Assembly: GCA_032164245.1 (NCBI GenBank)
Contig: JAVMKO010000003.1
Location: forward strand, 133,794,424 to 133,858,423
Direction of reading: 5' to 3'
Origin: Sternotherus odoratus
Lineage: Eukaryota; Chordata; Testudines; Kinosternidae
DNA: 64,000 nt
A program made the position numbers and the translations under genes. A model generated the notes under the pieces. That model worked only from the letters and a program-made list of their open reading frames with translations, searched no databases and was not told where the DNA came from. This document shows, piece after piece, positions 1-11,825 of this stretch (positions within the stretch are counted from its first letter, which is position 1; every line of letters starts with the position of its first letter).

Positions 1-1238
1 TGAAAATGGCAACACTCTTCCAATATCTCACTTTCGTAGCTTGTATCACTTTGAATAAGCCTGTTATAAGACAAGACTCCTATGTTTCATCAAGGAGTAT
101 CAGATGTGATACAGCATGAAGGTATTTAAGAAGCCAGCTCAAAGAGTTCCTTCTGCACAAGCATTCAGGTCTTGAGCAGTCCAGGCAAACAATGAATGTT
201 ACAACAAAAGCTTAAACTTGTTCTTCATAATAATTTTAAAAACAATACTGTCTGCCTATTTAAGTTTAAGTAAACAGCAAAAATTATCCACCTCCCTTTC
301 CATTTCTTATAAGGAGTCTTGAAGTTTAAATCTCCACAATGTGACAGATAGGCTTGCTTTAATCTGCTTAGCTCTTAGAAGTCCAGGGGCTCCGGGCTGC
401 TGGCCCCATGCTGCCCAGGATTCCTAGGGACAGCTCTGTCTGCCATTAGGGATTTTTTTCCCAAGAACCCCCTGTAACGTTTGGGAATCACTGAGTTAGA
501 TCAATCTAATGGCCTTGCAATGCAAGTCCTCGTATAGCAAGATAATGTATACTACTTAGTATTCCATTAGAATCTTCCTGTTTTCTTCTTTCTTCTGGGA
601 GTACTGATAACTTAGCATGTCAACATCATTCTTTGTAGTCTTCTGAAGATTATCAACTGCTTTGTGGTGATATGAAGAAGTTTGGTGCCTCTCAAATGTG
701 TCATCAACCTTTTTCCAATGAGTGAATTCAGTGTGTGTAAAAGCTTCATCTTTTGTTCTGTGCCTAAAAGTTGTTCAGCAGTAGAGAGACAAAGTGCATT
801 TTTCCCAGCTTCAGAATAATGGAGCCACTGAAGATCATCCAACCAAGATAAGCAGAAGGAATGGTCTCATTTTCCAAAGTTTTACACAGAGAAAGACTTA
901 AGACATGGTTGATGAGGTGTCTCAGAAATGCCAACAATCTCAGGACACTGCCATTTACTTCCTGTTACAAGTAACAGTGGAGACAGCCCAGTACTGCAAC
1001 CTGCAGAAGTTGATTTATTTGTTATTGAAATTGTTATTTCCTCTTTAATCAGCCAGGTTTTTTAATTATTTCATTTTAGCAGCTTGAATGTAGACACTTT
1101 GTTTTTGTAATTCACTCAGTCAGTAGCCACTTGGTAAGAATGGCGTAGGACTACAAAATTTAAAAACACACACAATACCCTCTGGCAACCTGAAAGAGTT
1201 AGCTGGCCTCTTGGTTTAATATAGTCACTGTGTTTTAA
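1..1238. other. USH2A intron 58 (3' part), no gene
   Basis: AT-rich intronic sequence upstream of the first exon. I see no coding frame with family similarity. At 478-493 there is an hAT-like right terminus (gtttgggaatcactg), but I cannot find its left end. The rest holds nothing I recognise. Confidence 0.6.
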
Positions 1239-1696
1239 CAGTGATACTCAGACTTCAGTGGTTCAGGAGCCAAATTAGAGAACAACGGTACCTAAAAGAG
1301 CCATAGCAGTGTGAATTCTTTGTTTCATTTTTTGTATTCGCATTTATATACTATAAGGGGAAATATTTAGTGTTTTTATTTATGTATATACACCAATCAG
1401 GATGCTTTTACTATGTTATTAACCAATTATAGTTGATAAAATAATATTTGATGTCATTTTTGCTGTTAGAATAATTCTATATCATTCATATATATAATTC
1501 TCATAGCAAAACGACTGTCCAAGTGTTATTTTATCAAGTACAGTTGGTTAATAATGTAGTAAAAACATCCTCATGCTTAATAACTTTGATTAATAATTAA
1601 ATCACACTGTGTTTCAATATCATGTGCTGCAAAGAGCCACGGGAGACACATTAAAGAGCCAGTTGTGGCTCGCAAGCCTCTGTCTGAGTATCACTC
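1239..1696. mobile_element. AT-rich foldback MITE (hAT-like termini)
   Basis: The ends form a perfect 13-bp inverted repeat: agtgatactcaga at 1240-1252 and tctgagtatcact at 1683-1695. The interior also folds back: the arm around 1399-1446 pairs imperfectly with the arm around 1525-1577. There is no coding capacity. An 8-bp target duplication is no longer clear, so the copy is probably old. The CAGTGATACTCA-type end suggests the hAT superfamily, which is my inference. Confidence 0.65.
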
Positions 1697-2857
1697 GTCT
1701 GGAATGAGGCAGAATGAAGAAAGTGAACAGCCTAAACCTAATTAGTTTATTACACTGGATAACAGTGGTTTTATGACTCCCTTGGAGACTAACATGGAAA
1801 AGACTATAAATAATATGGCAGGTGGAAGCCCTTTGACCTGAGCCATGATGGGACTGGGGTCCAAGTCTGCTAAAGGACAGCCAAAGAATCATGGGCTCCA
1901 TGATGTCTGACCTGCCCTTTCTTTGTGAAAAGAGTCTATGGAACTCCTGGTGGGGAGGAGTTGAGGGAGGGAAAGAATAGAAGAGTCAAACAAGAGGCTC
2001 TGGGAGTCAGCTGTAGAGGAGTGGCCGTAGGCTGGACCTATCTTAGGTCTTCCTAGAGAGAAGGGGTCAGAAGTCTTTCTGTACAAAGACAGAAAAAGAG
2101 GATCAGTAGCCCATCATGAGAGAAGGGAGTAAATAGCCAGCCTGGCTGCAAAACCAGTGGGGGATGCACAGACAGGTTGAACCTCACCCAGGCACACACA
2201 GTTCCTCTTCCCAAGAAGAGGACATTCTGCTTACTGAGCCATTTCCCAGCTAGGGAAAGCAAGGCGCCAAAGCCTGCTTCAGGAGAGGCCTTCAACTCAG
2301 TCCCAGCTGTCAAGAACCAGTTGATATCCCAGTGGAAAGGGACCATTAGAGAACTATGCCCCCAACTGAGCTGAAGAGAACAATCTGTCAGTTATCTGGG
2401 ACTATAGCCACTACAGTAATTAGAATTAAAAAGATAACAAACAGCCATTACTGTATTATTATTTAACTCTAGCCCCCCCCCCCTTCCTCCAAATAAAAAA
2501 ATAGTTTTCTACACTCTGTTGTGGAGTTGAGCCCTGCTCCCATAGACATCCCATGGTGCCAAATTTCCATTGATTTCAGTGAGCCTATATACCCCAAGAG
2601 AGGTTCTCATAAAATAGATTTACTGAAGTGTATTGGTTCTCAGATGTATTTTCAGAAATTTCCTGTTATACCTTTTTCTGTTGGGAACTGCAGCCAGATT
2701 TTATTTGTGTTTATAATAAAAATAATTTTGGTTTCTAAAGTGAAGTCCCAACAGGAGCTTTTACACGAAGTTGCAGATAATCAGTGCTTTTTAGGATTTG
2801 ACCGACGCAGTTATTAAACAACAATTATCCTGTGTACTATTCTCTATCCTATAACAG
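1697..2857. other. USH2A intron 58 end, unclassified
   Basis: No gene. A homopolymer C run lies at about 2473-2483. The segment 1730-2380 has a more complex, GC-richer texture and may be a decayed retroelement, but I cannot name it. The intron ends with an AG at 2856-2857 preceded by a short pyrimidine-rich stretch. Confidence 0.5.
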
Positions 2858-3016
2858 GGATATTCAACACCAATATGCCTTTGGAATATAATGTCTTACT
2901 AAATGCCGGCAGTACCTCACCATTGGTAAGACCAGTAGGTCAGCCTCATTTTGTCCTTGTGGATGGCCTGGATCCATACACACAGTATGAGATACGGATA
3001 CAAGCTTGCCAGAATG
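2858..3016 (+). CDS. USH2A: USH2A exon 59 equivalent (FN3 part)
   Basis: This exon encodes part of usherin, the giant extracellular matrix/transmembrane protein of photoreceptors and cochlear hair cells. The exon starts with two bases of a split Gly codon and reads IFNTNMPLEYNVLLNAG and then PHFVLVDGLDPYTQYEIRIQACQN. This is the C-terminal half of an FN3 domain: the 'L.PYT.Y.I....C.NG' strand E-F pattern is typical of usherin repeats. It ends on one base of a Gly codon at a donor GGTAAG (gt at 3017). The length is 159 nt, equal to human exon 59 as I recall (c.11390-11548). The frame joins exactly to the next exon. The acceptor tract is weak (ctatcctataacag). There are no stops. Confidence 0.95.
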
Positions 3017-4255
3017 GTAAGATGGCTTTAGATGTTTCACTTGCATGATTGACAGAGAGAGCAGATTTGCAAAATAGATCCAGTTCAACAAAATAGATAT
3101 CTTATTTCTAAATTGAAGTGAAATGTTTACCCAATAAAAATAAAGCCTAGCACTGTGGAGCATTATACATTTCCCTATATTATATCATGAATATTTTAAG
3201 TGGAGATTAAGATGTCTGTATTTCTGGGAATATATCCTGTTTTATCAAATGCTTTATGAGAATAGCTTAAGTGGTTTTGAAATATCTTGCTTCAGTGGTG
3301 TCAATTCAGTGGTGTCAATCCGTGCCCCAGTGGTGTCAATTGCTCCAGTATTTGGCTTATAAGGAGTAATAAAGAATAGCAACAGCAAAAACATAGCTGG
3401 AAAGCCCAGATATTGTATAGAAAACATTCACTTTCTACTTTCTTATTTAAAGTTATCGGGAATGTTCGCAGTCTGATCGGAGAAAGAAAATCTTGTCATG
3501 TGACAGACAGGGCCTGGTTCTCTTCTCCCTTACGTTGGTGTAAACCAGGAGTAACTCTGTTGAACTCAATGGAGTTATGCTGGTTTAAATTAGTACTTAA
3601 TTATGAGGTTAAGCACTCATTTGAAGTCCCAATTTATTTCCTGCACACAAATATGCTATTACTTCATTGTTACTTTAAGTAACTGACTTTAGACATGCTA
3701 CATCCTGAAACTCAGCCTTAAGGAAAACCGTGAAAGAAATATGGAAGATTTACTATTTCCTTCAGTGGGAGCAGAGTCAGGTCAACACTAAAAACTTTTA
3801 AAATTCCCATCCAAAGTCTTCAAGCTTCTTCCATTGCAATTTTTGCTAGTGTGTCCTTCATTATGGGACTTTGTTACACATTCTAAAGGCCAATCTCAGA
3901 TAACGGGATCTGAGGCAGCTTGGCAGCTATGATGTGACACAGACAGTGTTTAAAAATACATATTAAACACTTTAAAATGGAAAATTAATAATTAATTGCT
4001 TCATTTTTCACACACTGAATGCTCGTATTACTACTACCATTATTTCACATCATGACACACTCCTTTTCCTTGTGGCTAAAATGTCTAAATTAGAAACTTC
4101 TGCTTTTTATCCACTGGAAAAGGCCACTGTATATTCAGATTAATTAACAACTTTTGTTCCTTACATTTCCATGCTTTTAGACAATTAAAAGATCACTTCT
4201 TTTTTTCCTGTGGAAAACTTTGACCTTTTAAATTAATTTCTGATTTTCTTTCCAG
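3017..4255. other. USH2A intron 59 (1,239 bp)
   Basis: No gene. It contains a short imperfect tandem of the motif cagtggtgtcaat at about 3294-3347. At about 3530-3592 there is a diverged copy of the dispersed amniote repeat with 'ggtgtaaaccaggagtaact'. The acceptor is a good pyrimidine tract ending at ag 4254-4255. Confidence 0.6.
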
Positions 4256-4418
4256 GTGGCTGTGGAGTAGGCAGTTGGACATATGCAAGGACTTTTGAAG
4301 CACCTCCTAAGGAACTGAATGCACCTATAGTTAGGGCAACTGGATCTGGAGTAATAGAAGTAAAATGGTCACCACCTAGGAAACCAAATGGAATCATAAT
4401 TAACTACTTTATTCACAG
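4256..4418 (+). CDS. USH2A: USH2A exon 60 equivalent (FN3 junction)
   Basis: The exon begins with two bases (gt) that complete the Gly codon left open by the previous exon. It reads GCGVGSWTYARTFEAPP, the G strand and EAPP linker that close one FN3 domain. The A-C strands of the next FN3 follow (VIEVKWSPPRKPNGIIINYFIHR, with the conserved core Trp and the P-NG turn). It ends with 'ag' of a split Arg codon, and the donor is gtagac (gt at 4419-4420), a weaker consensus than its neighbours. The length is 163 nt, as in human exon 60 from memory. Splicing to 15605 restores an Arg-Arg join in frame. Confidence 0.95.
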
Positions 4419-4444
4419 GTAGACATTTTTATAATTCTATATCA

Positions 4445-4566
4445 TTTAGTCTTAATAAAGCATTTACTTAAGTAGTCCCAATTAATACTGGTGTGTGAAC
4501 ATAGTGTTTAGTCTTAATAAAGCATTTACTTAAGTAGTCCAAGTAATACTGGTGTGTGAACATAGG
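4445..4566. repeat. 62-bp tandem duplication, intron 60
   Basis: Two adjacent copies start with tttagtcttaataaagcat at 4445 and 4507. The second copy has a small deletion in the 'cccaatta' segment. The duplication lies just 27 bp downstream of exon 60. It is probably a simple local duplication. Confidence 0.85.
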
Positions 4567-4959
4567 GTTTAAAAATGTACAGCATATTGTTTAAGCCATG
4601 AAGCGAAACGTTGCCTGGCTTCTGGCTTTTTGAGTGTTAAGTTAAAGAGGACATTTATCAGTGGATTGGCAAGTTGCTGATAGGAGCTTCAACACAGTTT
4701 GTAATCTTGCTCCGTGTTGGAGCTACCATAAATGACATGCAGTAGATTTTATAAAAATAGAAGCAAAATTTGAATAAATGAATGAAATGAATTAATGGAA
4801 CCATATGCTTGTAGACTTGGTGCAAAATGGCAGTTGGAAAAGAGCCAGTTTTGACGTGAGTAGGAGGTAGAGTACATCTGAACCAAAATAACAATGATGT
4901 AGTTGGGTTACTAAGTCAAAACTGAAGCCAGAAATTGGAGACAGGTAGTCAAAGGGCTT

Positions 4960-5180
4960 GTCATGTAGCTGAAGTTTGCGTATCTGCTGCTGACTTACCT
5001 GCCGTCCCCACGGCGGCAGCAGCGCGCTCCCCCGTCGACTCCAGCTTGCGCCTCCCAGCAAGCTGGAGTTCCGGAGTCAACGGGGGAGCCGCAGGCGATC
5101 GATTTCTCGTGTCTTAACGAGACGCGATAAATCGATCACCAGAAGATCGATCCTGCACCGCAGCAGTGAAGACAAGCCCA
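4960..5180 (+). mobile_element. Turtle-type MITE with palindromic core (copy 1)
   Basis: The copy contains the gacttacctgccgtcc region, two gtcgactcc/ggagtcaac arms around a GC-rich stem, and gatcgatttctcgtgtctta followed by its inverse, agacgcgataaatcgatc. The same blocks recur at 22889-23193 and 46305-46478, so this is a dispersed non-autonomous DNA element. The TIR of the family (ggtctacac) is degraded here. Superfamily is not certain; hAT or Harbinger are possible. Confidence 0.7.
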
Positions 5181-7596
5181 AAGACATAGAGAGGACACGG
5201 AAAGTACTGAAACATTAATATATACTGTATGGCTGCTTAAATGCTGACCTCCGAATAGATGAGGTGTTAGTTACACTAGTTGACAGGCATAGGGTCATAC
5301 TGGGCAGGACTAGTGGTGGATGGGCCCTCTGGTTAAGCGTTTAAACTGAATCAGGGTGCTCTTCCAGTTAAATTACATTGATGTATGTCTTTTAATGTTA
5401 ACCATAGTCCGCTGGCTCCTATAAGACTGAATGGCATGTCCTCATTGTGCTCTGGATCTCCTGAGCCCAGCATGCAGCCTTTTCTACATAGTTAGCTGGG
5501 TCTTGGAAATTTGGCTCTGCAGGAGTCTGTACTTTGCAATCAGCTTTGTGGAAGCCAACTGGTGGGATCCTTATTAATGTAGTATGGGGGTGTGAGGACT
5601 CAGAGCACAACCTCTGCACTAGCACCTGCCAGCTCTGAGCAAACTAACTGGCAAACTCATGCATCAGAGAAGCTTACACAGCAGGCTTCTAAGTCTGAGC
5701 TCCAGATTCTCTCATCTCAGAACTTCGTGTCTCAAAGCCTGTGGTCGGTGCTGGTTCCCCAAGTTTTCTGAAGCCAGGATTTTTCAAAAGCTTCCAGTGT
5801 CCCCCAGGTCCTTTGGATATTGAGAGGTTGCATTGTATTGCAGTTGTGTATAGGGAGAAGGCATTTCTAAAAGAGAGCAAACCAAATCCCTCTCAGCAGA
5901 TGTTTGAATGTGTAAGAATAATTAATTCACATTAATATAGTACACTGAGTCTCTAAAAATGCCTGATCTCTTTAAATACCTTTTTCATCTGCCTCACTGT
6001 TAATTGTATGAGAAAAAATATATCCAGTCTCTACTCCTTATCAAAGGAAATAAAGTATCTGTTTTAGCCCAAGACGTGGCTTCACTCTGTTGGTTTTGTA
6101 AATAAAGCTGATGATTATGGTTTCTATTCCATGGCAGCCATAGAAAGGGAAAACAGGAAATATAATGCAGAAAGCCTGCTTCAATGAAAAATACTGTAAA
6201 TTGAATTTGACAGCATTTGATGGCATTTGATTATTCTAGTCACAGCCAAACAATGATATAAAGAGTAATATGAAACAGAATGTGTTACTGCCTAGCAGAC
6301 TCAAAAGCAATAAACCTTCCTCCAATGTGACACAATCACTTCACAATCATAATTGTAGCCTGTTTGATACCTCTGAGTACAGCAGAAGGGCACTGACTGA
6401 CATAGATACATTTTGTTTTTTATTTAAAGTGAAATGAAAATGGCGCACTGGGGCTCCAGATACAATCGTTATATTCACCTACATAGGCATGAATCACTTG
6501 GCAGTTATTTCAGCTGAAGTTTAAATGTGCTTAGACAACAACAATATCAAATCTTTCTCAGATAGCTGCAAAAAAAATCAGAAATTTGTAAGGACAGAAA
6601 TGGGATGTAAGCATATAGTTCTTTGTCATTCTGTAGCCACACGTAGGCTTATATTGTTATAGCAACAAGACTGCAGTATTTCTGGGGGAGGTTATGGCAT
6701 GTAATTTCTTCTTCATCATGTGCCTCTTCCTTGCTGTATCTCCACCAAAACAAATTCATTTATCTCAAAACCTCGAATGTTTGGGAAACCATTATGTGGA
6801 GATGTTTCTATTAAAATTGCAGGTGCTTTACTTGCCTGTAGAATTATAAAAGTGCTTACAAAATAATTGTAATTCTACCCAAAAACTTTTGGGGTGGGAA
6901 GTGTAATTGGTTGTATTTTACCTCTAACTGGTGGGGACGGCTCTAAAATATCTTATAGAATAGAGGCAGTCACATGTTTTTCAACAAGGACCACAACTTA
7001 ACAGAGACTGTCTCATGAACCACGTCCCCTTCCATTCTCAATCATGCAATCCACCCCCCTCGCATTCAGCATTATAGAACATCTCTGTGACAACCACAGC
7101 AGTTGCTAGCCTGGAAAAGGAATATTAGGGAAGTAGTTTAATGTATTTCTACCTGCCTTTTAATGAGATGTACCAACTGGAAACAAGGCGAATCGGCATC
7201 ATGTGACCACCCAGTCACCAAGTGCTCTGTGGTCCTCAGTTTGAGAACAGACCATATAGGAAAAAAATACCTATAAAATTAGAAATATGTGGGGTCCAAT
7301 TCATATCTGGATTAAGCTGGTGCAACTTCAAATGGAAGTATCTCAGCTAAATTCTGCAGGGATGCATTATATAGAAAATGGTTATAAGTGGGATAATAGT
7401 GTAACTGGTACAGGCCTGACATTCTGTGAGTATGCAAAATGAGGCTGGGGGAGAGGGAAAGGGGTTTAACAGAAAAAATAACAGGATTAATTAAGATACA
7501 GCAAATGTTATGGGCTGTTGACAGATGTGATTTGCTCTTCCTTATTCTTCCCTTTGGAATGTCAGTTATGCGTATTTTTCACACTCACTAAGTGCC
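5181..7596. other. Intron 60, no recognisable feature
   Basis: Intronic sequence without a supportable gene. The part at about 6960-7255, ending in cctcagtttgagaaca, resembles a decayed hAT MITE but no paired terminus is convincing. Nothing else is visible. Confidence 0.5.
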
Positions 7597-8244
7597 CATT
7601 TAGTGTTAGTATCAGAGGGGTAGCCATGTTAGTCTGGATCTGCAAAAGCGACAAAGAGTCTTGTAGCACCTTATAGACTAACAGATCTTAGGGTTCGTGA
7701 GCTTTCATGGGCTAAGAGCCACTTCATCAGATGAATGTTGTGGAAATCTCCAGAGGCAGGTATAAATATGCAGGCAAGAAAGCAAGGTAAATTCAATCGG
7801 GGGAGGGGGGAGGCCCGCTTCCAGCAGCTGATCTGGAGGTGTGAACACCCAGAGAGGAGAAGCTGCTTTTGTAATTGGCGAGCCATTCACAGTCTATGTT
7901 AAGTCCAGAACTGATGGTGTCGAATTTGCAGATGAACTGGAGCTCAGCAGTTTCTCTTTGAAGTCTGGTCTCGAAGTTTTTTTGCTGAAGTATGGCTATC
8001 TTTAAATCTGCTATTGTATGTCCAGGCAGGTTGAAGTGTTCTCCTCTTTAGTTAGTCTTTAAGGTGCCACAGGACTCTTTGTCACTTCTGCAATTCCAGA
8101 CTAACATGGCTACCTCTCTGATTCTTGTTCTCCTACAGGCTTTTGTATATTGCCATTCCTAATATCTGATTTGTGTCCATTTATCCTTTTACATAGGGAT
8201 TGTCCAGTTTGGCCGATGTACATAGCAGAGCATTTAGTGTTAGT
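7597..8244 (-). mobile_element. 5'-truncated Penelope-like element with a second tail nested inside
   Basis: A Penelope-like 3' segment lies on the - strand at 7611-8230, flanked by a perfect 14-bp target duplication (catttagtgttagt at 7597-7610 and 8231-8244). Its inner end, gccgatgtacatagcagag, matches the GIY-YIG coding region of the intact copies at 9911-13393, so it is truncated inside the endonuclease. The left end is the tail with tagccatgttagtctggatc. An 80-bp Penelope tail in + orientation (8046-8125) is inserted in it, with a 9-bp duplication tgttctcct at 8037-8045 and 8126-8134. Confidence 0.9.
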
Positions 8245-8993
8245 TACACCACTTTACTACTCCCCTGTATTGTTTGAACTTGCTGTGCAGCTTACCAGAC
8301 ACTTAGATGTTACTGTGATATAAAGACCTATGTCGATGGTTATATTGACCTATGTGAGTGCTGTATTTGGCTCATGATGATTATAATTTGTATCTGTAAT
8401 TGGTATAAACCATGGTCTAAGTTACTGTTTTATTGTGCACCCAACTCATGTCCTTTTTTGGTATATTTTTCCTACATCAAAGTATGTATTTTTTTTTAAA
8501 AAGAAACAATATAAATTTCTGGAGGTGTGTCACGATTGAATTATAACGAGGGCTACTCTGTTGCTCTGCATGGAAGATAGTATTAGGGTGACATTGTGAA
8601 GCACATTGTCCCTGAAAGAACATGTAGGGGCATTTTGCCTCAAGCCTGTACAATGCTTCCAGAAATAGCCCCTTGCTACCTGGGCCTTGGGACAACATGC
8701 AGCACTAGTCCGTGTTCTCTTTTGACTTTGTGGAGATTGGGGTCAGGATGGGACATGGCTCTGAAGGCATATTCTGAGCATGGCCCCAGAGGCAGAACTG
8801 GTGCCCCCAAAAGTACAAGGATTCACTGACTAACTCCCCACCACCACCACCACCACATAAGGGAGGGGAAGAGTAGGTGCTGTAGTCACTGTTGCAGCCT
8901 CGTGGTTGTAGTAGTAGCTATTTACTCATCTGGCATGGAGGGTGATGTCCCCTTCTCCTGACCCCTGCTAGAGCTTGGTGTAGGGCCAGGGAG
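8245..8993. other. Intron 60, CCA microsatellite only
   Basis: No gene. A short (CCA)n microsatellite spans about 8838-8857. The rest is unclassified. Confidence 0.5.
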
Positions 8994-9187
8994 GATTTGC
9001 GCAGTGCTTAATTTGTAATGAAAGAGATGCCAAGGGTCAAGCAAAGAGATGCCGGAGCTCAAGCAATGATTTACTTTCATAACTGATGCAACAAGCCCAG
9101 AGGTGCTGGGGCTATGAACTGCCAAGCCCAGAAGTGTTGGAGCTCAATCCTGGCAAGCCCTGGGACAAATTAAGCCCTGGATTTGCC
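8994..9187. mobile_element. 178-bp hAT-like MITE
   Basis: The terminal inverted repeat cagtgcttaatttgt (9002-) pairs with acaaattaagccctg (-9179). Flanking 8-mers gatttgcg (8994-9001) and gatttgcc (9180-9187) match at 7 of 8 positions, as expected for hAT. The interior carries repeated 'agatgcc..g.g.tcaagca' and 'aagcccagaggtgctgggg' blocks and has no coding capacity. Confidence 0.8.
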
Positions 9188-9837
9188 CTTTGTATAATAA
9201 CTCTATCTGAACATCTTTAAATTGAGCATAGGCAACAAATCAGTGTGTGCAGATTGAGACAGCTTCCAGCTCCTGGAAATGTTATTCTCCTATGGAGCTC
9301 GCTGTACAGAAGAAACACTTCCAGTTAAATGAGCAGTTGAATCTTAAATCTTAAGTCGATTGAAATGATTACAGACTGTTCAACCACTTCTGTTCAAAGT
9401 TTATTCATACATGAAGATATTCTGGATTTTAGCACCACAGATGGAACCATTTACCTAACCATAAGTTTCATTCATTAAATATTCAGTAGTAATAAGATCT
9501 AAATACTTAACCAGACTACAGTGTTCAGCTTTGCTTGCGGTTGAGTTTACGGTTGGTGGCATATTTGATCTTTTACTGTGGAGTAGCTGTTTCTCACAGA
9601 ATTTCTAAAATGGTACCAAATATAAATTTGTGAATTCCAGAAAATGCTTTAACGGTTAATTAACCTGTTTTTCTAAGATACCAGGTATTAAAGACAACTT
9701 TATTACCCTTAAAATTACACCACTTTTTTACTTCTCTTTAGGAATATTTTTAAATACATTGGGAGGAGAGCACACTTATAATATATTGTTATTTATAATT
9801 GTTTGTCATGGCATAGGTATGCATGACTATGCAGATA
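9188..9837. other. Intron 60, no recognisable feature
   Basis: AT-rich intronic sequence. I see no gene, no paired repeat ends and no tandem array. Confidence 0.5.
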
Positions 9838-10143
9838 GAGTTGTTGCAGTCGTATTGGTCCGAGGACAAAGTGGGTGAGGTAATATCTTTTATTGAACCA
9901 ACTTCTGATGTCAAGAATCAGAGAGGTAGCCGTGTTAGTCTGGAATAGCAGAGGAAACAAAATCTTGTGGCACCTTAAAGACTAACTATAAAGTTTTGAA
10001 GCATGAGCTTTCGTGGGCTAATACCCACTTCGTCGGATGCAAGCAGTGGAAATGTTTAGAGGCAGGTCTGGGAAAGTAGGTAAGAACCAGGTGGGAGGTG
10101 AAAAGGTTAGTCCAAATAAGCTGAACCAGTTTGTTATCTCCGA

Positions 10144-11568
10144 TCAGGGAGTGTGGATTATTCTTCTAGCATTTGAATGGGGTGTGTGAACATGGAGAGA
10201 GGAGAAACAATGTCTGTAATGAGCCAGCCATTCTAGATCTTTGTTCAGTCCTAGAAGGTGTGTGCTGAATTTGCAAATGAATTGAAGTTCTGCAGTTTCC
10301 CTTTGTAGTCTGGTCTTGAAGTGTTTTTGCTGCAGGATGGTGACTTTTAAATCTGCTAATGTGTGTCCAGGCAGGTTGAAGTGTTCCCCTACAGGTTTGT
10401 GTATATTGCCATTCCTAATATCTGATTTGTGTGCATTTATCCTTTTTCGTAGGGACTGTCCAGTTTGGCCGATGTACATAGCAGAGGGACACTGGTGGCA
10501 TATAATGGCATATATGACATTGGTTGATGTGCAGGTGAATGAACCAGTGATGGTATGATTGATCTGGTTAGGTCCTGTGATGTTGTTGCTGGTGTAGATA
10601 TGTGGGCAGAGTTGGCATCGAGGTTTGTTGCATGGATTGGTTCCTGAGTTGGAGTTATTGTGGTGCAGTGTGCTGTTGCTGGTGAGAATTTGTTTAAGGT
10701 TGGCAGGTTGTCTGTGTGCCAGGACTGGCCTTCCTCCCAAGGCCTGTGAAAGTGAGGGATTATTGTCCAGGATGGGTTGTAGGTCGCTGATGATGCGTTG
10801 CAGAGGTTTTAACTGAGGACTGTAGGTGATGGCCAGTGGTGTTCTGTTGTTTTCTTTCTTGGGCTTGTCTTGCAGCAGTAGGCTTCTGGGTACACGTCTG
10901 GCTCTGTTGATCTGTGTCCTTATTTCCTTGTGTGGGTATTGTAGTTTTGAGAAAGCTTGGTGAAGATCTCGTAGGTGTTGGTCTCTGTCTGAGGGGTTGG
11001 AGCAAATCCGATTGTACCTCAGTGCTTGGCTGTAGACAATGGATCGTGTGGTATGTCCGGGATGGAAGCTGGTGGCATGAAGGTAGGCATAGCTGTCGGT
11101 AGGCTTTCGGTATAGGGTGGTGTCGATGTGGCCGTCATTAATTTGCACTGTGGTGTCTAGGAAGTGGATTTCCTGTGTGGACTGGTCCAGACTGAGGTGG
11201 ATGTTGGGGTGGAAGCTGTTGAAGTCATGGTGGAATTCTTCCAGAGTTTCTTTCCCATGGGTCCAGATGATGAAGATGTCATCAATGTAGCGTAGATAGA
11301 GAAGGGGTGTGAGTGGACGAGAGTTGAGGAAGCGTTGTTCCAGGTCTGCCATAAAGATGTTGGCATACTGTGGGGCCATGCGGGTGCCCATAGCAGTCCC
11401 GCTGGTCTGGAGGTATATATTGTCACCAAATTTGAAATAGTTGTGTGTGAGGATAAAGTCACAGAGCTTAGCAACCACCTGTGCTGTGGCATCATCAGGG
11501 ATACTATTCCGGACAGCTTGTATTCCATCTTTGTGTGGGATGTTGGTGTAGAGAGCCTCTACATCCAT
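10144..11568 (-). CDS. Penelope-like RT + GIY-YIG endonuclease, left copy, 5'-truncated
   Basis: A 474-residue open frame with no internal stop. Reverse transcriptase motif A is at the start (MDVEALYTNIP, residues 1-11), motif B is AMGTRMAPQYAN (59-70) and the catalytic YIDD is at 94-97. A Cys-rich linker (C313, C318, C321, H323) precedes a C-terminal GIY-YIG nuclease from about residue 352, with YIGQTG at 365-370 and basic LRKRINAH at 373-380. This order, RT then GIY-YIG, defines endonuclease-bearing Penelope-like elements, which retrotranspose by target-primed reverse transcription. The frame stays open upstream of the chosen Met to the dimer centre (it reads YLRDTTDFLRKLQ before it), so the Met is internal and the RT lacks its N-terminal motifs. 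Residue 461 is His. The copy is probably inactive because it lacks a promoter and N-terminus. Confidence 0.93.
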   Translation of the reverse strand: MDVEALYTNIPHKDGIQAVRNSIPDDATAQVVAKLCDFILTHNYFKFGDNIYLQTSGTAMGTRMAPQYANIFMADLEQRFLNSRPLTPLLYLRYIDDIFIIWTHGKETLEEFHHDFNSFHPNIHLSLDQSTQEIHFLDTTVQINDGHIDTTLYRKPTDSYAYLHATSFHPGHTTRSIVYSQALRYNRICSNPSDRDQHLRDLHQAFSKLQYPHKEIRTQINRARRVPRSLLLQDKPKKENNRTPLAITYSPQLKPLQRIISDLQPILDNNPSLSQALGGRPVLAHRQPANLKQILTSNSTLHHNNSNSGTNPCNKPRCQLCPHIYTSNNITGPNQINHTITGSFTCTSTNVIYAIICHQCPSAMYIGQTGQSLRKRINAHKSDIRNGNIHKPVGEHFNLPGHTLADLKVTILQQKHFKTRLQRETAELQFICKFSTHLLGLNKDLEWLAHYRHCFSSLHVHTPHSNARRIIHTP

Positions 11569-11691
11569 GGTGGCTAGGATGGTGTTTTCTGGAAGGTCAC
11601 CAATGCATTGTAGTTTCCTCAGGAAATCAGTGGTATCACGGAGATAGCTGGGAGTGCTGGTGGCATAGGGTCTGAGTAGAGAGTCTAAATA

Positions 11692-11702
11692 GAGAGTCTG
11701 GA
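11692..11702. other. 11-nt spacer at palindrome centre
   Basis: The spacer gagagtctgga separates ..agagagtctaaata on the left from tatttagactctct.. on the right. It repeats the 'gagagtct' of the arm, so the hairpin can slip. This is the expected loop if a cDNA end folded back and primed on itself. Confidence 0.8.
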
Positions 11703-11825
11703 TATTTAGACTCTCTACTCAGACCCTATGCCACCAGCACTCCCAGCTATCTCCGTGATACCACTGACTTCCTGAGGAAACTACAATGCATTGGTGACCT
11801 TCCAGAAAACACCATCCTAGCCACC

